From positions 11,446,492-11,510,491 of the forward strand of contig NC_088645.1 of NCBI RefSeq assembly GCF_964019385.1: a stretch of DNA of 64,000 nt, in the 5' to 3' direction. The notes under the pieces were generated by a model that did no database searches, was not told the origin of the DNA, and was given only the letters and a program-made list of their open reading frames with translations. Positions 9,655 to 20,699 of the stretch are shown one piece after another. Positions within the stretch are counted from its first letter, which is position 1; each line of letters starts with the position of its first letter. The stretch is from Sycon ciliatum. Taxonomy: Eukaryota > Porifera > Calcarea > Leucosolenida > Sycettidae. The position numbers were made by a program, and so were the translations under genes.

Positions 9655-11123
9655 TCAATCATCCGCATCAGCTTTCGGGCAGTCACCTTTAGTGAGAGAT
9701 GAATACACAGCATGTGCGACGGGCATCAACGCCGTGTTGTATTGCTCCGAGTGTGTAGTATTACAGATAACCAAGCCATGACGATGGGGGCTGCTGTCAG
9801 CAGGAGTTTCCACTCCGCCGGCAGTGTTGCTGTGGGTACCAAGGCTCTCGTAAGTGCTGGGTTGCAGTTCTGCGCTTGTAGACAGCGGAATGTAGTGAGA
9901 TCCTTGTGCATGGGTGCTGGTGACATCAGATGTGTTCACATTAGAATACGTAGAATCGTCGTTCTGTAAGCCAATTGAAGATGCCATGGGCACATACTCA
10001 TCGATATGGGTTTGTATTTTGCCGTCAGAACGAGAAAAAGACGTCGGAGTCCTCACAGTATTGGCTGCTCCCTTGTCAGTAGAAGATTTACCGCCGTGAG
10101 TGTCGTTGCTTTGGAGATCAATACTTTGGTACGGGTGAGGTTGTGTTTGCATACTTGTTGACAGTGGTGTGTATTGTGGCAGTTGTTCTTCATCACTAAT
10201 GTCTGCATGTGTCTCCAGATCAGCCGACAGGGAAACGTGATTGTGTACGGTATTCAATGAATCCATGTGCACATACTCATCCCCATGGTCCTGGTTTGCA
10301 GCGTCAGTGATGGCAGGCGACCAAGTCGTGCTGGCGGAATCGTTTTCTTCATTCGGAGCTTCAATAGCGATATAGTAGGGACTCTCAGACGAATTTATTA
10401 ACGCTCTATTGGATGCTTCAGGCAGAGTTGGGAGTGTCCGTGGGACACGACAGTTGCACAGTTGCTCATTCTGCAACCCTGATTGGCCAGCTGCGGACAG
10501 GGAATCACGCTGCTTGATTCGATGTAGAAGTATCACGAATACAGACAGCGTCAGGAGGAGCAAAGGCACAACGATGCCCAGGATAATACCGGTTGATGGC
10601 CCTGTTTTCACAATGATGCGGCTATCCAAAAATTCTGTACTGCTAGGCTTTGATGTGGATGGGGAAGACGATTCAGCGAAGTCTCCTGTAGCGGCTGTGT
10701 GTTTGGTTAAACTGCTGGTAAGTGCTGCACTCTTAATTGCGAGAGACGATATAGAAACCCTTGTACTTGTGGCTGCTTCTGACGCGGGCAATCGAACAAA
10801 CTCAGTAGCAGTTTGTGCAGCAGAGGACAATATGTCCTTACTTCTGTCAGAAATGGTTGGTGGACTGGGATTTGTAGTAAGTGTCGCTGTAGTTGCTTCA
10901 GTGGTAACCACCAGAGAAACAGCAGTAGTTGCGGTAGGCTTTGCATTGGTGCTCGGAAGGGCAGAGGTTGCAGCTTGTGTTGGAGTAGTGGTTGGACACG
11001 TGTGGTTAGATGCAGTACCACAATAGTATTGATAGTGATTTTTACCACTCGCTCCTAATGCAGGACAGCTTTGATAGAGTGTTTGGCAGTTGCCACATGC
11101 AGCTTGTCCGCACGCATCTGATG
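9655..11123 (-). CDS. R2 receptor exon 3, A type (terminal exon)
   Basis: 1469 nt: 488 residues and TGA. The acceptor is CATTCGGCAG before 11123, phase 1. Order: six-Cys module (residues 4-43), Ser/Thr/Ala-rich mucin-like stalk to about 175, membrane helix about 178-200 (GIILGIVVPLLLLTLSVF), then a tail of about 288 residues. The tail has ten tyrosine sites, including two YxxM (EYVHM, EYVPM), YSNV (YxN type) and several Yxx(L/I) such as QYTPL, HYIPL, TYESL and VYSSL. These suit SH2 docking after tyrosine phosphorylation. With exons 14966-15475 and 16307-16391 it gives 687 aa. Its stalk is about 40 residues longer than in B-type genes. The open frame upstream of the acceptor starts with TTG and is intron. 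Confidence 0.85.
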
Positions 11124-11689
11124 CTGCCGAATGAAAAACATAAATACCAGGTAGAAGTATCATTGAACGCTGATGGTGAGCCAATGTGATTAGGACAAAA
11201 ATGTTACGAATGTTACGAACTCAGGGCGACGAATGTCTCAGTACTCGCATTCGCTGACTGTATATGATCTGGTTACATTTGTGGACAGTTAGTCATAACT
11301 CATAACATCTCGTAAATCACAATTTCGAATTTGAAACTTCGCAGGCACGCGGTGAGGTTATCATCCGTCTTTCTGGATGTAGCCCGTAAATCGACTGATG
11401 ACCGTGAAAAATGTAAAAAGAGAACGGTTTCGGACATAATTTCCCTTGCATGATTCATTTCCCAATGTTTTGATTCAGCTCTTCACCATGGTGTAGTGAT
11501 TAGGAATGGTAACCATGGTAACCGAACATGTTGGTCTTCCGTCAAAGAGGATCTGGAAGGTTCTGGACCTTGAAGAATGTCTAAATATATTGAGCAAGTT
11601 TACTTTTATAACATTTATTTTTATGAAAGTACACATGCCTACATAGAACAGAAGAGAGTAACAACAACAAAAACAACAACAACAACCAG

Positions 11690-11747
<58 letters not shown>

Positions 11748-12177
11748 GCAAGAGAAATTAGGGGACTGCAAAGGGAGTGTAGATGCCATAAAGCTGTGCA
11801 TGTGAGGTGAGGTGCGCTCCCCCGTCCAATGGTCTAAAACAGTACTTTTAGTTCTCTGGACGAGTGAATACCGCAGCGTTTTGGACGTCGTTTTTACCCA
11901 TACCTACATTTATGAACGTCCCACTTGAGATGAAATTCGTGATGATGCACCTGTGGCCGAGTAGTTATCTCCTGCGCTGTGCCAAACCGGATGGGCTCGG
12001 CCTCAATTCCCACCAATTTTCGAAAAAAAAGAGGGCCAAAGGTTTTCTAGGTGTCTCGGGGAAAGAAGTTGAAATGATTGTATCAGGCATGAGCAAAATG
12101 TACTTGAAGTAATTACTTTCTCCAAACAGCCCACACGCTACTAAGGAACGTACCACCATCAGGCTTGGTATCTGCAG
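11124..12177 (-). other. R2 intron 2, with a (CAA)n tract at about 11661-11750
   Basis: Homologous to the R1 segment 1-1152 and duplicated at 45970-47006. It contains a CAA microsatellite of about 90 bp without the LINE seen in R4 and R6. No coding feature recognised. Confidence 0.6.
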
Positions 12178-12179
12178 TA

Positions 12180-12378
12180 GGATCCGGCGGATTCTGCCTG
12201 CAGAAAAATTGGCAGAATTCGGTACTCTTTCTGGTAAGTTTCATGCCTGTTTGGTATGTGGATAAAAAAATGGAGCAGAATTCGAGAAATTAACCGCCAT
12301 AAGGTTTGTATGGTTCTGCCAATTTCACTGCTTTTCGAGCAGAATCTGCCACCTTTTCGAGCAGAATCCTCGGGTCCC
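12180..12378. mobile_element. 199-bp MITE with TA duplication
   Basis: Imperfect terminal repeats GGATCCGGCGGATTCTGC and (reverse complement of the right end) GGGACCCGAGGATTCTGC. TA occurs on both sides (12178-12179, 12379-12380). It lies inside the 3' part of the R2 P exon; the P exon of R1 has none. Duplicated at 47009-47207. The TA target suggests a Tc1/mariner-type MITE. Confidence 0.7.
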
Positions 12379-13272
12379 TAATCAGCAGGGATTTCCCCTC
12401 TTTGGAGATCGTTGCTATGGGGACCAAGACATTCGTAATGGTTGCCATGTGCTTGTGTGCACGTGGATAATAACATGTAGTTTCGTTCCTGCGCTTCAGC
12501 ACTGGCATGTTCAGCTGTCTCTAGATCAGCATACAGCGAATCTTGTGTTTCTTCAATATTAGATAGTGCCATTGACACCTGTGCATGGACACAATCCTGC
12601 TTTGTGCCGTCCGTCATGGAGCAGAACGTGAGTGTGTTTGCGGTGATGTTCTCGTTCGTAGAGTCTATGGCTCCAATAAAGTATGGGCTCTGGGATGTAT
12701 TAGTTGCTACTTAGGCGTATTGAGGGGGGGGGGGGAGGGGCGGACTGTGGTATACGGGGTGTGGTTGGAGTCTGCAAGCTATCAGCTTTTAAATTTTCTC
12801 GTCGAGATTGGCCGTTTGCTGAGAGGGATTCGTGCTCAATTCGATACGGAAGTACGAGTAAAATGGAGAGAGTGAGGAGAAGCAAGGGAATACTGAAGCC
12901 TGGAGTAAGACCATTTGCTTGCGCTGTTGGTGGAAGAATAATGATCCTCTCCGCGGCTGTTGATGGAGAGGGTTTAGCTGCAGCAACTGTGTTGGCGTTA
13001 GTCCGTAGAGTAGTAATGGCAGACAATATAGCTCTTGTGGAGGTGTTAGAGTAGCGCCACTTGTTGCTTGAGGTACTATAGAGGTTTAAACTAGAGGAGA
13101 GAGTGTACTTCGTGTAGTGAGGTGCACTGGAGTAGTCGTTGGACACGTGTAGTAGTAGATGCAGTAGTACAATAGCATTGGAAGGGAGTTTTACCAGTTA
13201 CTTCTAGCCCAGGACAGCTTTGATAGAGCGTCTGGCAGTCGCTACATGCACCATGGTCGCACGCATTAGACG
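12379..13272 (-). pseudogene. R2 P exon: older terminal exon, frameshifted, acceptor intact
   Basis: The acceptor AG is at 13274-13273 in the phase expected after exon 2. It encodes the Cys module (NACDHGACSDCQTLYQSC), then runs out of frame: the region matching TACACGTGTCC in the live exon is 2 nt longer here, giving a stop at 13091. The stalk and helix (IPLLLLTLSILLVL) follow in another frame. The tail (SLYADLET, NYMLLS, HYECLG motifs) is in a third frame beyond a G-run at 12723. If spliced in, it would give a short secreted product ending about 60 residues into the exon. Confidence 0.75.
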
Positions 13273-13329
13273 CTACAGTAATAAGTTCAGAAAGTAACAT
13301 ATTACGAAAGATGTTACAAGGGCGGTGAT

Positions 13330-13712
13330 TAGTAAAGAATGTGTCTTCTCCGAACGTCGGAACTCGCGCTTTCTGCCGTCTGACTTGACACTTGACTGAC
13401 TCACGCCTCACAACGAAGAGCACTACCGGGGTACATAATGCACTGTTCTCAGCAGAGCAGAAATTTCATGAGAACACTCCAGCTCGATTGATGAAGAGGT
13501 TGGTGCGACACACAATTGCCAAGCTCAATTGATGAGGTGTGAATTCCCCGAAACACTCTGTATTGAGAGGGGAGTGGTGCTGTCTTGAAGGTTTGCGGAG
13601 TGGAAGGTTAGGCGGGCTTCTCGTGTGCTCCAGACGCAGTTGTGAGACAGTCAAGTGTCAAGTCAGTCGGCAGGAAGCAAGCGCTCCGACGTTCGGAGCA
13701 GATTATTTCTTT
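13330..13712. repeat. Imperfect inverted repeat next to the R2 P exon
   Basis: Same arrangement as at 2236-2560. Left arm near 13350-13425; right arm near 13625-13705 (GTCAAGTGTCAAGTCAGTCG, then GCTCCGACGTTCGGAG). The loop is longer than in R1. Confidence 0.55.
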
Positions 13713-14120
13713 AAAAAAAGTAGCAGATTGTCATAGGAAATACATAATGTAAACAGATTAGGCACTTCATATTTTTCAAAGAACACAACATAAAAGTTCC
13801 AATCCTGAGGACAGAGCCTGCGGTCACCATTATTTTGGCTACTATCTTCAAAGAGATTCACTTTTACTCCGAGGTATATTCGAATCTTTCGAATCAAAGA
13901 GTCTATTCGACGTATCGAAGAAAGAAGTTGAACAATGCTTCACAGAAACCAAATCTATTATGGTGCTCCAAACACCCCGCACATTACAAAAATATCAAAG
14001 TCATGGTATCGGTTATTGATATTGAAAATTATCTTTTGTTTTCTTGCTTTGCGAGCTGGTTGCCTTTTTTCTGGACTCCCTCGATTTCATCATTCGTTGA
14101 GTCGTACCTGCCTTTCCGTT

Positions 14121-14480
14121 ATGCCTCCAAAGAAATCCAACGCCCCCTCGGCAGCGCAGCTGGTACCTCCAAGGAGATAATCCAAGGCCCCCTCGGCAGC
14201 GCAGCTGAGCGTGGACCTCAATTCAACGAGGGAAAAGTTTGAGGCGGAAAAGGAAGAGAGCGCCCTGAGAATCAGGCTCCTCGAGGGACAGCTGGAACGG
14301 GGAAACGAGTCGTCCTCGTCCAAGCGTAAACGTCGTAATGCTTCTGTGTCACCGTCGTCTTCATCGTCTTCGTCATCATCTTCTTCATCGTCCTCGTCAT
14401 CTGATTCGTCTGGCTCGTCGGACGACTCCCGCCGGAAGTTTTGTTTTCTTGCTGTGGCTGTCCCCGCAGTTGTTTATTCT
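14121..14480 (+). pseudogene. Plus-strand Ser-rich coding fragment in R2 intron 2
   Basis: It opens ATGCCTCCAAAGAAATCC (MPPKKSNAPSAAQL), meets an in-frame stop after 19 codons, then continues open. A second copy of the KSxAPSAAQL motif follows, then a charged stretch likely to be a coiled coil (REKFEAEKEESALRIRLLEG), a KRKRR basic patch and a serine run. Not recognised; it could be part of a retroelement ORF1 or a captured exon. The duplicate (48952-49332) has a different stop (TGA instead of TAA) at nearly the same position. Absent from R1 and R4, so specific to the A-type lineage. Confidence 0.4.
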
Positions 14481-14935
14481 GTGATGAGTGTGTGTGTATG
14501 AGTGTGTGTGTGCGTGTGTGTGTGAGAGGGATTGTGTGTGTGTGTGTGTGGGTGAGGTGTCGGAGTCCTTCGCTAGGCTTTACAAGCCCGCGAGAGGAGC
14601 AAACTACCGCACGAAGACGACGACTTGGAACGACTCTGAGCGTTGGCTCATGGAGTGTTCGCTCTTTTGTGGAGAGTGATGGACCACTTCTAGCGGCAGC
14701 CGTGAGAGGAATCGTTCCCGATGATAAGCCAGATCCATACCTGCTGGAGATGGCTCTCTCGAACATGGTCCCGCTCGTCGTTCTATATTGTCGGGCCCGT
14801 AAGGGGACACGTGACCGTAATGGCAGTGTTTACCAGGACCAGGACCAGGAGGTGTGTGTGTACCTGTATGTGTGTGAGTATGTGTGCAGTATTGACTTGT
14901 GAGTGAGAAAAGAACGGTTATTGATAATGGAAATC
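14481..14935. repeat. (GT)n tract and adjoining unrecognised insert
   Basis: GT-rich microsatellite at about 14484-14552, then some 300 bp present only in A-type introns (also 49320-49735). A plus-strand frame here contains VGSWSVRSFVESDG (SIGSWNVRSV in the duplicate), which faintly resembles the start of a LINE endonuclease. This is too weak to call. Confidence 0.4.
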
Positions 14936-14965
14936 ATTAGTGCGCACCAAATACCTCATGCTTAC

Positions 14966-15475
14966 CACGGATTGTCATGGTGACAGGTTGCTCCACAGCA
15001 GCACTATAGGCAAGCGTCTGTAAGACACGTGGTGAGCTGCCTTGCGGCAAGACCCAAGACACTTCTGACGAGGCAGCTTTATAGATCAATGAGCAGCCGG
15101 CTTCCATGGTGATCCCGAAGATATATACTTCAGTAACATTGCTGGTACTAGATATGTAGTCCTTAAGGCGCACCCAAGTCCATGTTCCAACGTTCCCTAT
15201 ATGTTCACTCGGTGAAATCCTTTCAGAGGCAATCTGATACTTTCCCCCAGGGAATTCCTTCAATAGCACCAACTTCGGATTGCACAAATGTTGAGCCACA
15301 ACTGCAGTAATATCAATCTGGACAAATAGACAGCTGCTGTAGAAGGATATGTTCGGGAAAGGAATTAATGTCCGTGGCTGGATAATTGGTGAAGCACGGG
15401 GCGCGATTGTCAGCTTCATATGATTGTCAATGGTCAGATTTCGTGGAGTTTGTGACCGTGTGCATGTTGGTGATA
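14966..15475 (-). CDS. R2 receptor exon 2: variable ectodomain
   Basis: 510 nt, phase 1 at both ends. Acceptor CCACCTCCAG, donor GTAAGC. 170 residues. It keeps PNISFYSSC, LCNPKLVLLKEFPGGKY and MEAGC but has GVRLKDY-type sequence instead of the fifth Cys in R1 and R4 (WTWVRLKDY here). An extra N-glycosylation site (SNVT) is present. About 29 of 170 residues differ from its R5 partner. Joins 16307-16391 and 9655-11123. Confidence 0.85.
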
Positions 15476-15585
15476 CTGGAGGTGGGAGAGAGACATGTAA
15501 CAACATTACATACCCGATTATGATGTACACACCCATCCACAGATACACATTCCCATGTACTCGTTCATAACGTTATGTGCACATG

Positions 15586-15730
15586 CACCCCCCCCCCCCC
15601 CAGATGCACACACACACACACGTTACGCACATTCCCTTTCTCTCTCTCTTGCAACTACGCATACCTACACACACGCACACACACGCACGAACACACACAC
15701 GCGCAAACACGCACACACACACACACACAA
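15586..15730. repeat. (CA)n/(CT)n microsatellite, R2 intron 1
   Basis: C-run then CA, CT and CA tracts in the same place as in the other genes. Here it directly follows the uninterrupted CGTTCATAACGTTATG site that carries a retroelement in R1 and R4. Confidence 0.9.
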
Positions 15731-15820
15731 CGTCACGCACTCACGCAACTATAGATATGCACCCGCACTTCCTCAGTGTCAGAAAAGTGATCGGTTGTGT
15801 TTGTGCGATACAGTGTGCAG

Positions 15821-16012
15821 ATGGCTTCAAGAAAGGGATCATTAAGGCCAAGTCGTACTCTAAGCAAACGTAGTCTTGAAGCATGTCCGCAACGAGAAAT
15901 CCTGCGAGAAGCAACCAATAACCTCCAAAGTATAGACTTGAAGCTCCTACAAGGTCAGCCCTTCACCTGTTTCGTTGTAGCCAGTGTGTACTTGCGAAAT
16001 TTAAATAAGTAA
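15821..16012 (+). other. Short plus-strand ORF in R2 intron 1
   Basis: Equivalent of 3973-4266 but stops after 63 codons (frame change and TAA after VYLRNLNK). The first 55 codons are open and similar. The early stop argues against a conserved protein of full length. Confidence 0.2.
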
Positions 16013-16306
16013 AATATGTGCTTACATACATCGTTTCCCTGTAGTTGGATGTACAGTATATACACCGGGTAGGGCACACGGTCAAAGTCGTCTAGTGAAT
16101 GCACTCGTTATGTAGTGATGTTGCTATTTGGATATGTGGAACTTATTTGGATAGATTAAGGGGTAAGCAGCGGCATTCGGCCCTGTACAGATTTTTCATC
16201 AACTACCACCACCACACTATAACTACGCTCTCTAGCTATAGGTAAGGTATTTGTTTGCACGCTAGCCTCGCTAGGATTATCCTGATCTTTGTAAGGATAA
16301 TCTTAC

Positions 16307-16391
16307 CTGTTGCTCCAGTTTGCGGTAGCATCACTACGAACATTCCTACAGCAAACACCACGACCCTGAGTACCCTGTGTATCTGCTTCAT
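16307..16391 (-). CDS. R2 receptor exon 1: signal peptide
   Basis: 85 nt, ATG at 16391, donor GTAAGA. 28 residues: MKQIHRVLR, hydrophobic core VVVFAVGMFVVM, then LPQTGAT; phase 1 end. One codon longer than in R1, R4 and R5. Donor GTAAG differs from the GTGAGG of the B-type genes, matching the A/B split. Confidence 0.85.
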
Positions 16392-17394
16392 CTTCACTAA
16401 GTGAAGTGGAACAATATTATTTTATTGCAACTTCGAGTTTCAAGCTTGCGCGATCACTACGCGAAAACCTAGACGATGGCTGAACGGAATGGGGCCTACC
16501 TGGAAACGTTCAATAACAGCTACATGGATCTCCGTGACGTTATCTACAAGAGGACAAGTTTTCAGATTGCCTATCAGTGCATACCACTTTTAAGTTTTAG
16601 TACAGGCCTTGCAGCAAAGTTGTTATTGTAAGTGATGACTTTCAAGCAGGCTGTGAATGGCGTGTGTGACTGGCAGTGTCACTGGATGTTAACAGCATAT
16701 ACGCACAGGTGTCAACCCGAAGCGCGAGACATTGTATGTGCGACCTGATCAATGCCGATGATGATAATATGGCGTTATTGTCGGAAGTGACAGCATACGT
16801 AGACTTGCGAGACTGGCTAAGGCTTACTCAATACCCTTGTGATGAGTAGTTGTAGATCTTTCTTTCAATTGGTTTATATTAAATAGTGGCCAAACATTTC
16901 ATTTGCGAAGTAGTGATCTCTTACGCGCGGCTCGTGCATGGCATACATTTTCTGAAAGTAAGGTGAATTGCCAAACAAAACTATTACTTTGCTCAATAGT
17001 GCAGGGTCGACGGCATGGACAAAGAGGATGAAGTTGATGTCCCTCAGTTAATGAAGTATGTTGGCGTTGAAGAGCGAGGACCTTCATTTCTAGGTGTTAT
17101 TTAGCACTACGACCTACAACATAATCCATACTTTGTTCTCCTCCGTTGTAAGAGTAAGAAGCAGTACTTTTCCATCTTTCTTGTGATGATGAGCATTGCA
17201 TTTCATGGGATACTGGAGATCTGGGAGTTTACTTTTTGGAATGAAATGTTCACGGGTTCATCTACGATTGAAATGCGGCTAGGTTGTTGTAAACAGCTTG
17301 TATAGACACGTAACAAATTCCACGATGCACAGGGATACCTCCCAAAGTGAAACCACCAAAGCCGAATTATCGTTAAATACATGTACGGATTGGG
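16392..17394. other. Decayed 5' flank of R2
   Basis: A diverged version of the 4878-5850 flank (for example CATTGTATGTGCGACCTGAT is shared). No gene recognised. Confidence 0.45.
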
Positions 17395-17510
17395 ATTGGG
17401 CGCATCAGGCGAACTTGCCATCTTTAAAATGATTACAAATGGTCGAATTTGCTCGACTTTGTAATGATGTGCACGCTGACGAGACTGCAATATGGATAAA
17501 ATCTATCCGT
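17395..17510 (-). pseudogene. Relic of the 5' part of a receptor exon 2
   Basis: Sequence resembling the start of exon 2: GATTACAAATGGTC, then GACTTTGTAATGATGTGCACG, matching TGATTGTCAATGGTC and GACTTTGTGACAATGTGCATG of other copies, with no open frame. It lies 1 kb downstream (minus strand) of an orphan signal-peptide exon, so a lost gene once stood here. Confidence 0.5.
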
Positions 17511-17629
17511 ATTGCAGTCTCGCCTAATACAAGTTGACACATTCCCGCACAAACAAACCAAGCGAACAGACACACATGCCCATTATTTACCCAGGTGAAC
17601 ACGCTCGCTCAAACACTCCTACAATCCCC

Positions 17630-17690
17630 CACCCACTTCAATACACACACACGCACATACACACACATGCACGCGCCCACACACACAGAA
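17630..17690. repeat. Short (CA)n tract
   Basis: CA-rich tract corresponding to the intron 1 microsatellite of the live genes, in line with a decayed gene between 17.4 and 18.5 kb. Confidence 0.6.
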
Positions 17691-18459
17691 AATGTAATAG
17701 TAAATACATGTATGCACTTGCTCAGTGCTGAAAAGTATGAAAGCAAGCAGGTAGGTGCTATTTTACTCTAGTTCCGAAGTACGCCTTTTGAAGTGTTCGG
17801 TATCCAGAAGAAACATTAGCCACAACATCTATAATAAGTGACCATCAGTGTACGCCTGCATCCCGCTATGTGCTCCCCGCCGGCACATTCAGCTTGTATA
17901 TCACTTGTATACCACTCTAAGTTTAAAACGCCCTCAATATGTCGGCTATATTATTAAATATGTTATGTATTGGGGCTCCTCTTCTGGTGGTTTGTACGTG
18001 ACGTTAGTAAGTTAAAGTGAGGGCTGCGTCCCACCAGCCGCTGTGGATTCACAGGAAGCGTGAGTTTCGAAGTCTGATAAATTTTTAAAACAAAATTATG
18101 TGAACGGTCGCTGTTTGGATGTCAACTGCGCTAACTGTTGGCCATGAGTGAGGAGAGTTCTTGGTTCGAGTCCAGCGGGTGAGAGTCTATTGTTTCGTCA
18201 CACCTTTCTAGTTTGCAACTTTCCCGCTAACTAATGAACAGGTCCGTTTTTCGTTTTATGGGCAGTGCTGTAACTCTGGATGCTCTATGCGGATAGCAGT
18301 GTTTACTGTTGCAGGGTAGTGCTGCAATGAGTGGCATCAATTTTCAGTTATCACAATGGAACAGCACAATGTAGTGCGTTGAAGAAAACTAGTAAACTGT
18401 TTTTATAGCGATCCTGACATTAGCGGGATGGTATCATCTACAAACTTGTAGAATCTTAC

Positions 18460-18535
18460 CTGTTGCTCCACTGTGCGTTGGTATCACTACGAACACACCA
18501 ACGGTAAACACCACTATCAGCAGTCCGCTGTGCAT
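18460..18535 (-). pseudogene. Orphan signal-peptide exon
   Basis: 76 nt, ATG at 18535, GTAAGA donor, phase 1. 25 residues: MHSGLLIVVFTVGVFVVIP then THSGAT, closely like the R3 signal exon. Start, core and donor are intact, but downstream only an exon 2 relic (17395-17510) remains before R2. It could still splice to a distal exon, but nothing supports that. Confidence 0.6.
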
Positions 18536-19055
18536 TGTCACCACTAGCTGGTATCGTTGTTCCTGCAAATGTATCTATTTTTCAAAACTCCGTCATAGGG
18601 TAGGACATGTGTGCTTTAGAAAAAACGCATGAGAAAATTCACTTGAACAGGAATCTGTTGTTGCTGATCAGTGTACTAATAAAGCTCTGCTGTGTGATAA
18701 TCACGATCTACATGAAGTTCTAAAGGGAAATGATGCCCCAGTGTAATGAATCTTGCAGGTCTGATGAAGCATTGCTGACTACTCTACCAGCGACCTGAGC
18801 TAATAATTGTGTTCTAGGATAGTCTGTAGTGCGGTGTGCAGTGTGCAGTGTGCTGACTGTTCGGCTTGGCCTTTACTCTCCAAGTCACTTGCTGCATTCG
18901 GCAGCAAACAGGCCACCGCTACCGGATGATTTCATTCGTACGTATATATCAACGTTGAAGTACAGCCACTAGCGGTAGTTATTGACGCTTCCAGAGGATG
19001 TTCAACATCTTGTTGTTTCTGCTGTTGTGGCTGTTTTTGATTTTGTTGTTGCTGT
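18536..19055. other. Spacer, nothing recognised
   Basis: No exon, repeat structure or RNA gene identified. Resembles upstream flank DNA of the receptor genes in part (18,700-18,960 includes a GTGCAGTGTGCAGTGTGC short repeat). Confidence 0.4.
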
Positions 19056-19057
19056 CG

Positions 19058-19123
19058 TTTGAAATCTTTTATTCTCAGGATGGCCTGTGGCCAATAAGAC
19101 AAGTTATTGTTGTTGTTGTTGTT

Positions 19124-19199
<76 letters not shown>

Positions 19200-19203
19200 T
19201 GCT
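19058..19203 (+). mobile_element. Retroelement tail with (TTG)n
   Basis: GATGGCCTGTGGCCAATAAG followed by about 110 bp of TTG repeat. The same motif occurs in reverse, joined to CAA repeats, at 800-840 and near 35780-35820. So the CAA microsatellites in intron 2 of the receptor genes are probably tails of this element type. Confidence 0.6.
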
Positions 19204-20695
19204 TTAGAACCCGAATAGACTATTGTTATCTTACAGAATATTCAAGAAGTTTTATTTAGCGTTTATTTGAATTCGGAGAGCTCAATAGTACAGGTGAGTG
19301 ACACAGTGCAGGTATGCAATGAATTAATCATCCTATTCTAATTGTCGTACAAACATGTGTTTTTCTCATAGGACCCACTCACGTGACCTACCAATACAGC
19401 CGAAGTCGCTGCTACTTCTAAGCGGATAGTGGTATCCCTCTTGCAGACGTGTGAGTTGTTGTTGAATGTGATAGCGTTGTGCACAGCTGCTGGCTTTCAG
19501 CGTCTGTTTAGCTACACTCAATGGGCGACTCCTGCTCAAGCTGCTATTTTGGGCTTCAGGAGGTGTTGGTTGCGCTGTACACAGAGCGTAATTGTTAGCC
19601 TCTATCCCTAGTGCTCTTTGGGTTGCGTGAGCGCTATACAATGTAGTGCGACGTGCTATCTTTTAAATGTCTGTGGGGCCACCTTTGTAACATAGCAAGT
19701 AGTTTCGGTTCCAATTGGGTGCGGAGTACTCCAGTCTTGGAACACAATCGTCCTCAGCCTACGCAAGCTCAACTGGTGACGGAATTACCAGAAACACTGT
19801 GTAATAAGCAGGGAATGGGGAATTCTTGCAGGTTATCTTCGTGGAAGGTTTGGTGGACTTCTTGTGTGCTCTTGTTGGCGGTCGTGAGTCAGTCAAGTGT
19901 CAAGTTCTGCAGGAGCAAGGCGACATGAGGGATAGGTTTGTAGGGAGGGACTGTGAGGGGTTGGGTGGGGTTTGGGGGAACAAGGGAGGGAAGGAGGGGG
20001 GGGGGTAGGAGAGAGATATAGAGAGATTGAGAAATATTGGAAAGAGGGACAGAGAGAGACTTAGAGAGAAACATCCAGTCATTATTCCAGCACATGTGTG
20101 TCGCACTGTGAGTTCAATTGATTTCATAACAGTGATGAAGTATGGAGAGTATCATAATCTACCATTTGAGCCTTTGCATTTATTGTACTGAACAATGGCA
20201 CAATTCTGTATAATGTGCCATGCACACGATTGAAGACAGGTTTGAAGTCACTGTAAGAGTCGCCGAATTGAAAGAACATAGTGCAGTGCTATCTACCATT
20301 GGTCTTAAAATGCCACATGGCTTGGTTACGGCAGAAATGTATTCGCCACCCTACTGTGCTGGCGGTGCAAGCTGGCTGCCCTGATCATGTAGACGAGGCA
20401 GTCAGCAGAGATATCAGATATCACTCCAAGGAAAACTACAATACTACTCTAGCCAGAAATACTAAGAGACGCTATAATATAAGCTGTTACAGAGGCGTGG
20501 ATCGGTGTAACGGGAAGGCACATCCGTACGCCTAAAGAAACGTGCGGGATCCAATCGACAAAATTGAATTGATCTGCCACAGTTGTCCAGACAACCAGAT
20601 AATCATTGGCAGAATAGCAATGAGTCAAGTGAACAACACTAAACTAGTTTGAATAGGCACTGGTGTCCATGATCATAATTTGGTGATAGGAAGGC
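19204..20695. other. Spacer without recognised genes
   Basis: Contains one half-arm of the P-exon-flanking inverted repeat (about 19830-19915, GTGAGTCAGTCAAGTGTCAA) and a G/A-rich tract at 19924-20070. Small open frames at 19366-19641 (minus) and 20281-20535 (plus) have no recognised domain. Confidence 0.45.
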
Positions 20696-20699
20696 ATTG

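Noticed and set aside
10409-11026. 205-residue plus-strand ORF over R2 exon 3 (also 45255-45872 and 28694-29167)
   Set aside because: Antisense shadow of the receptor exon, which has splice sites, a helix and motifs on the minus strand.
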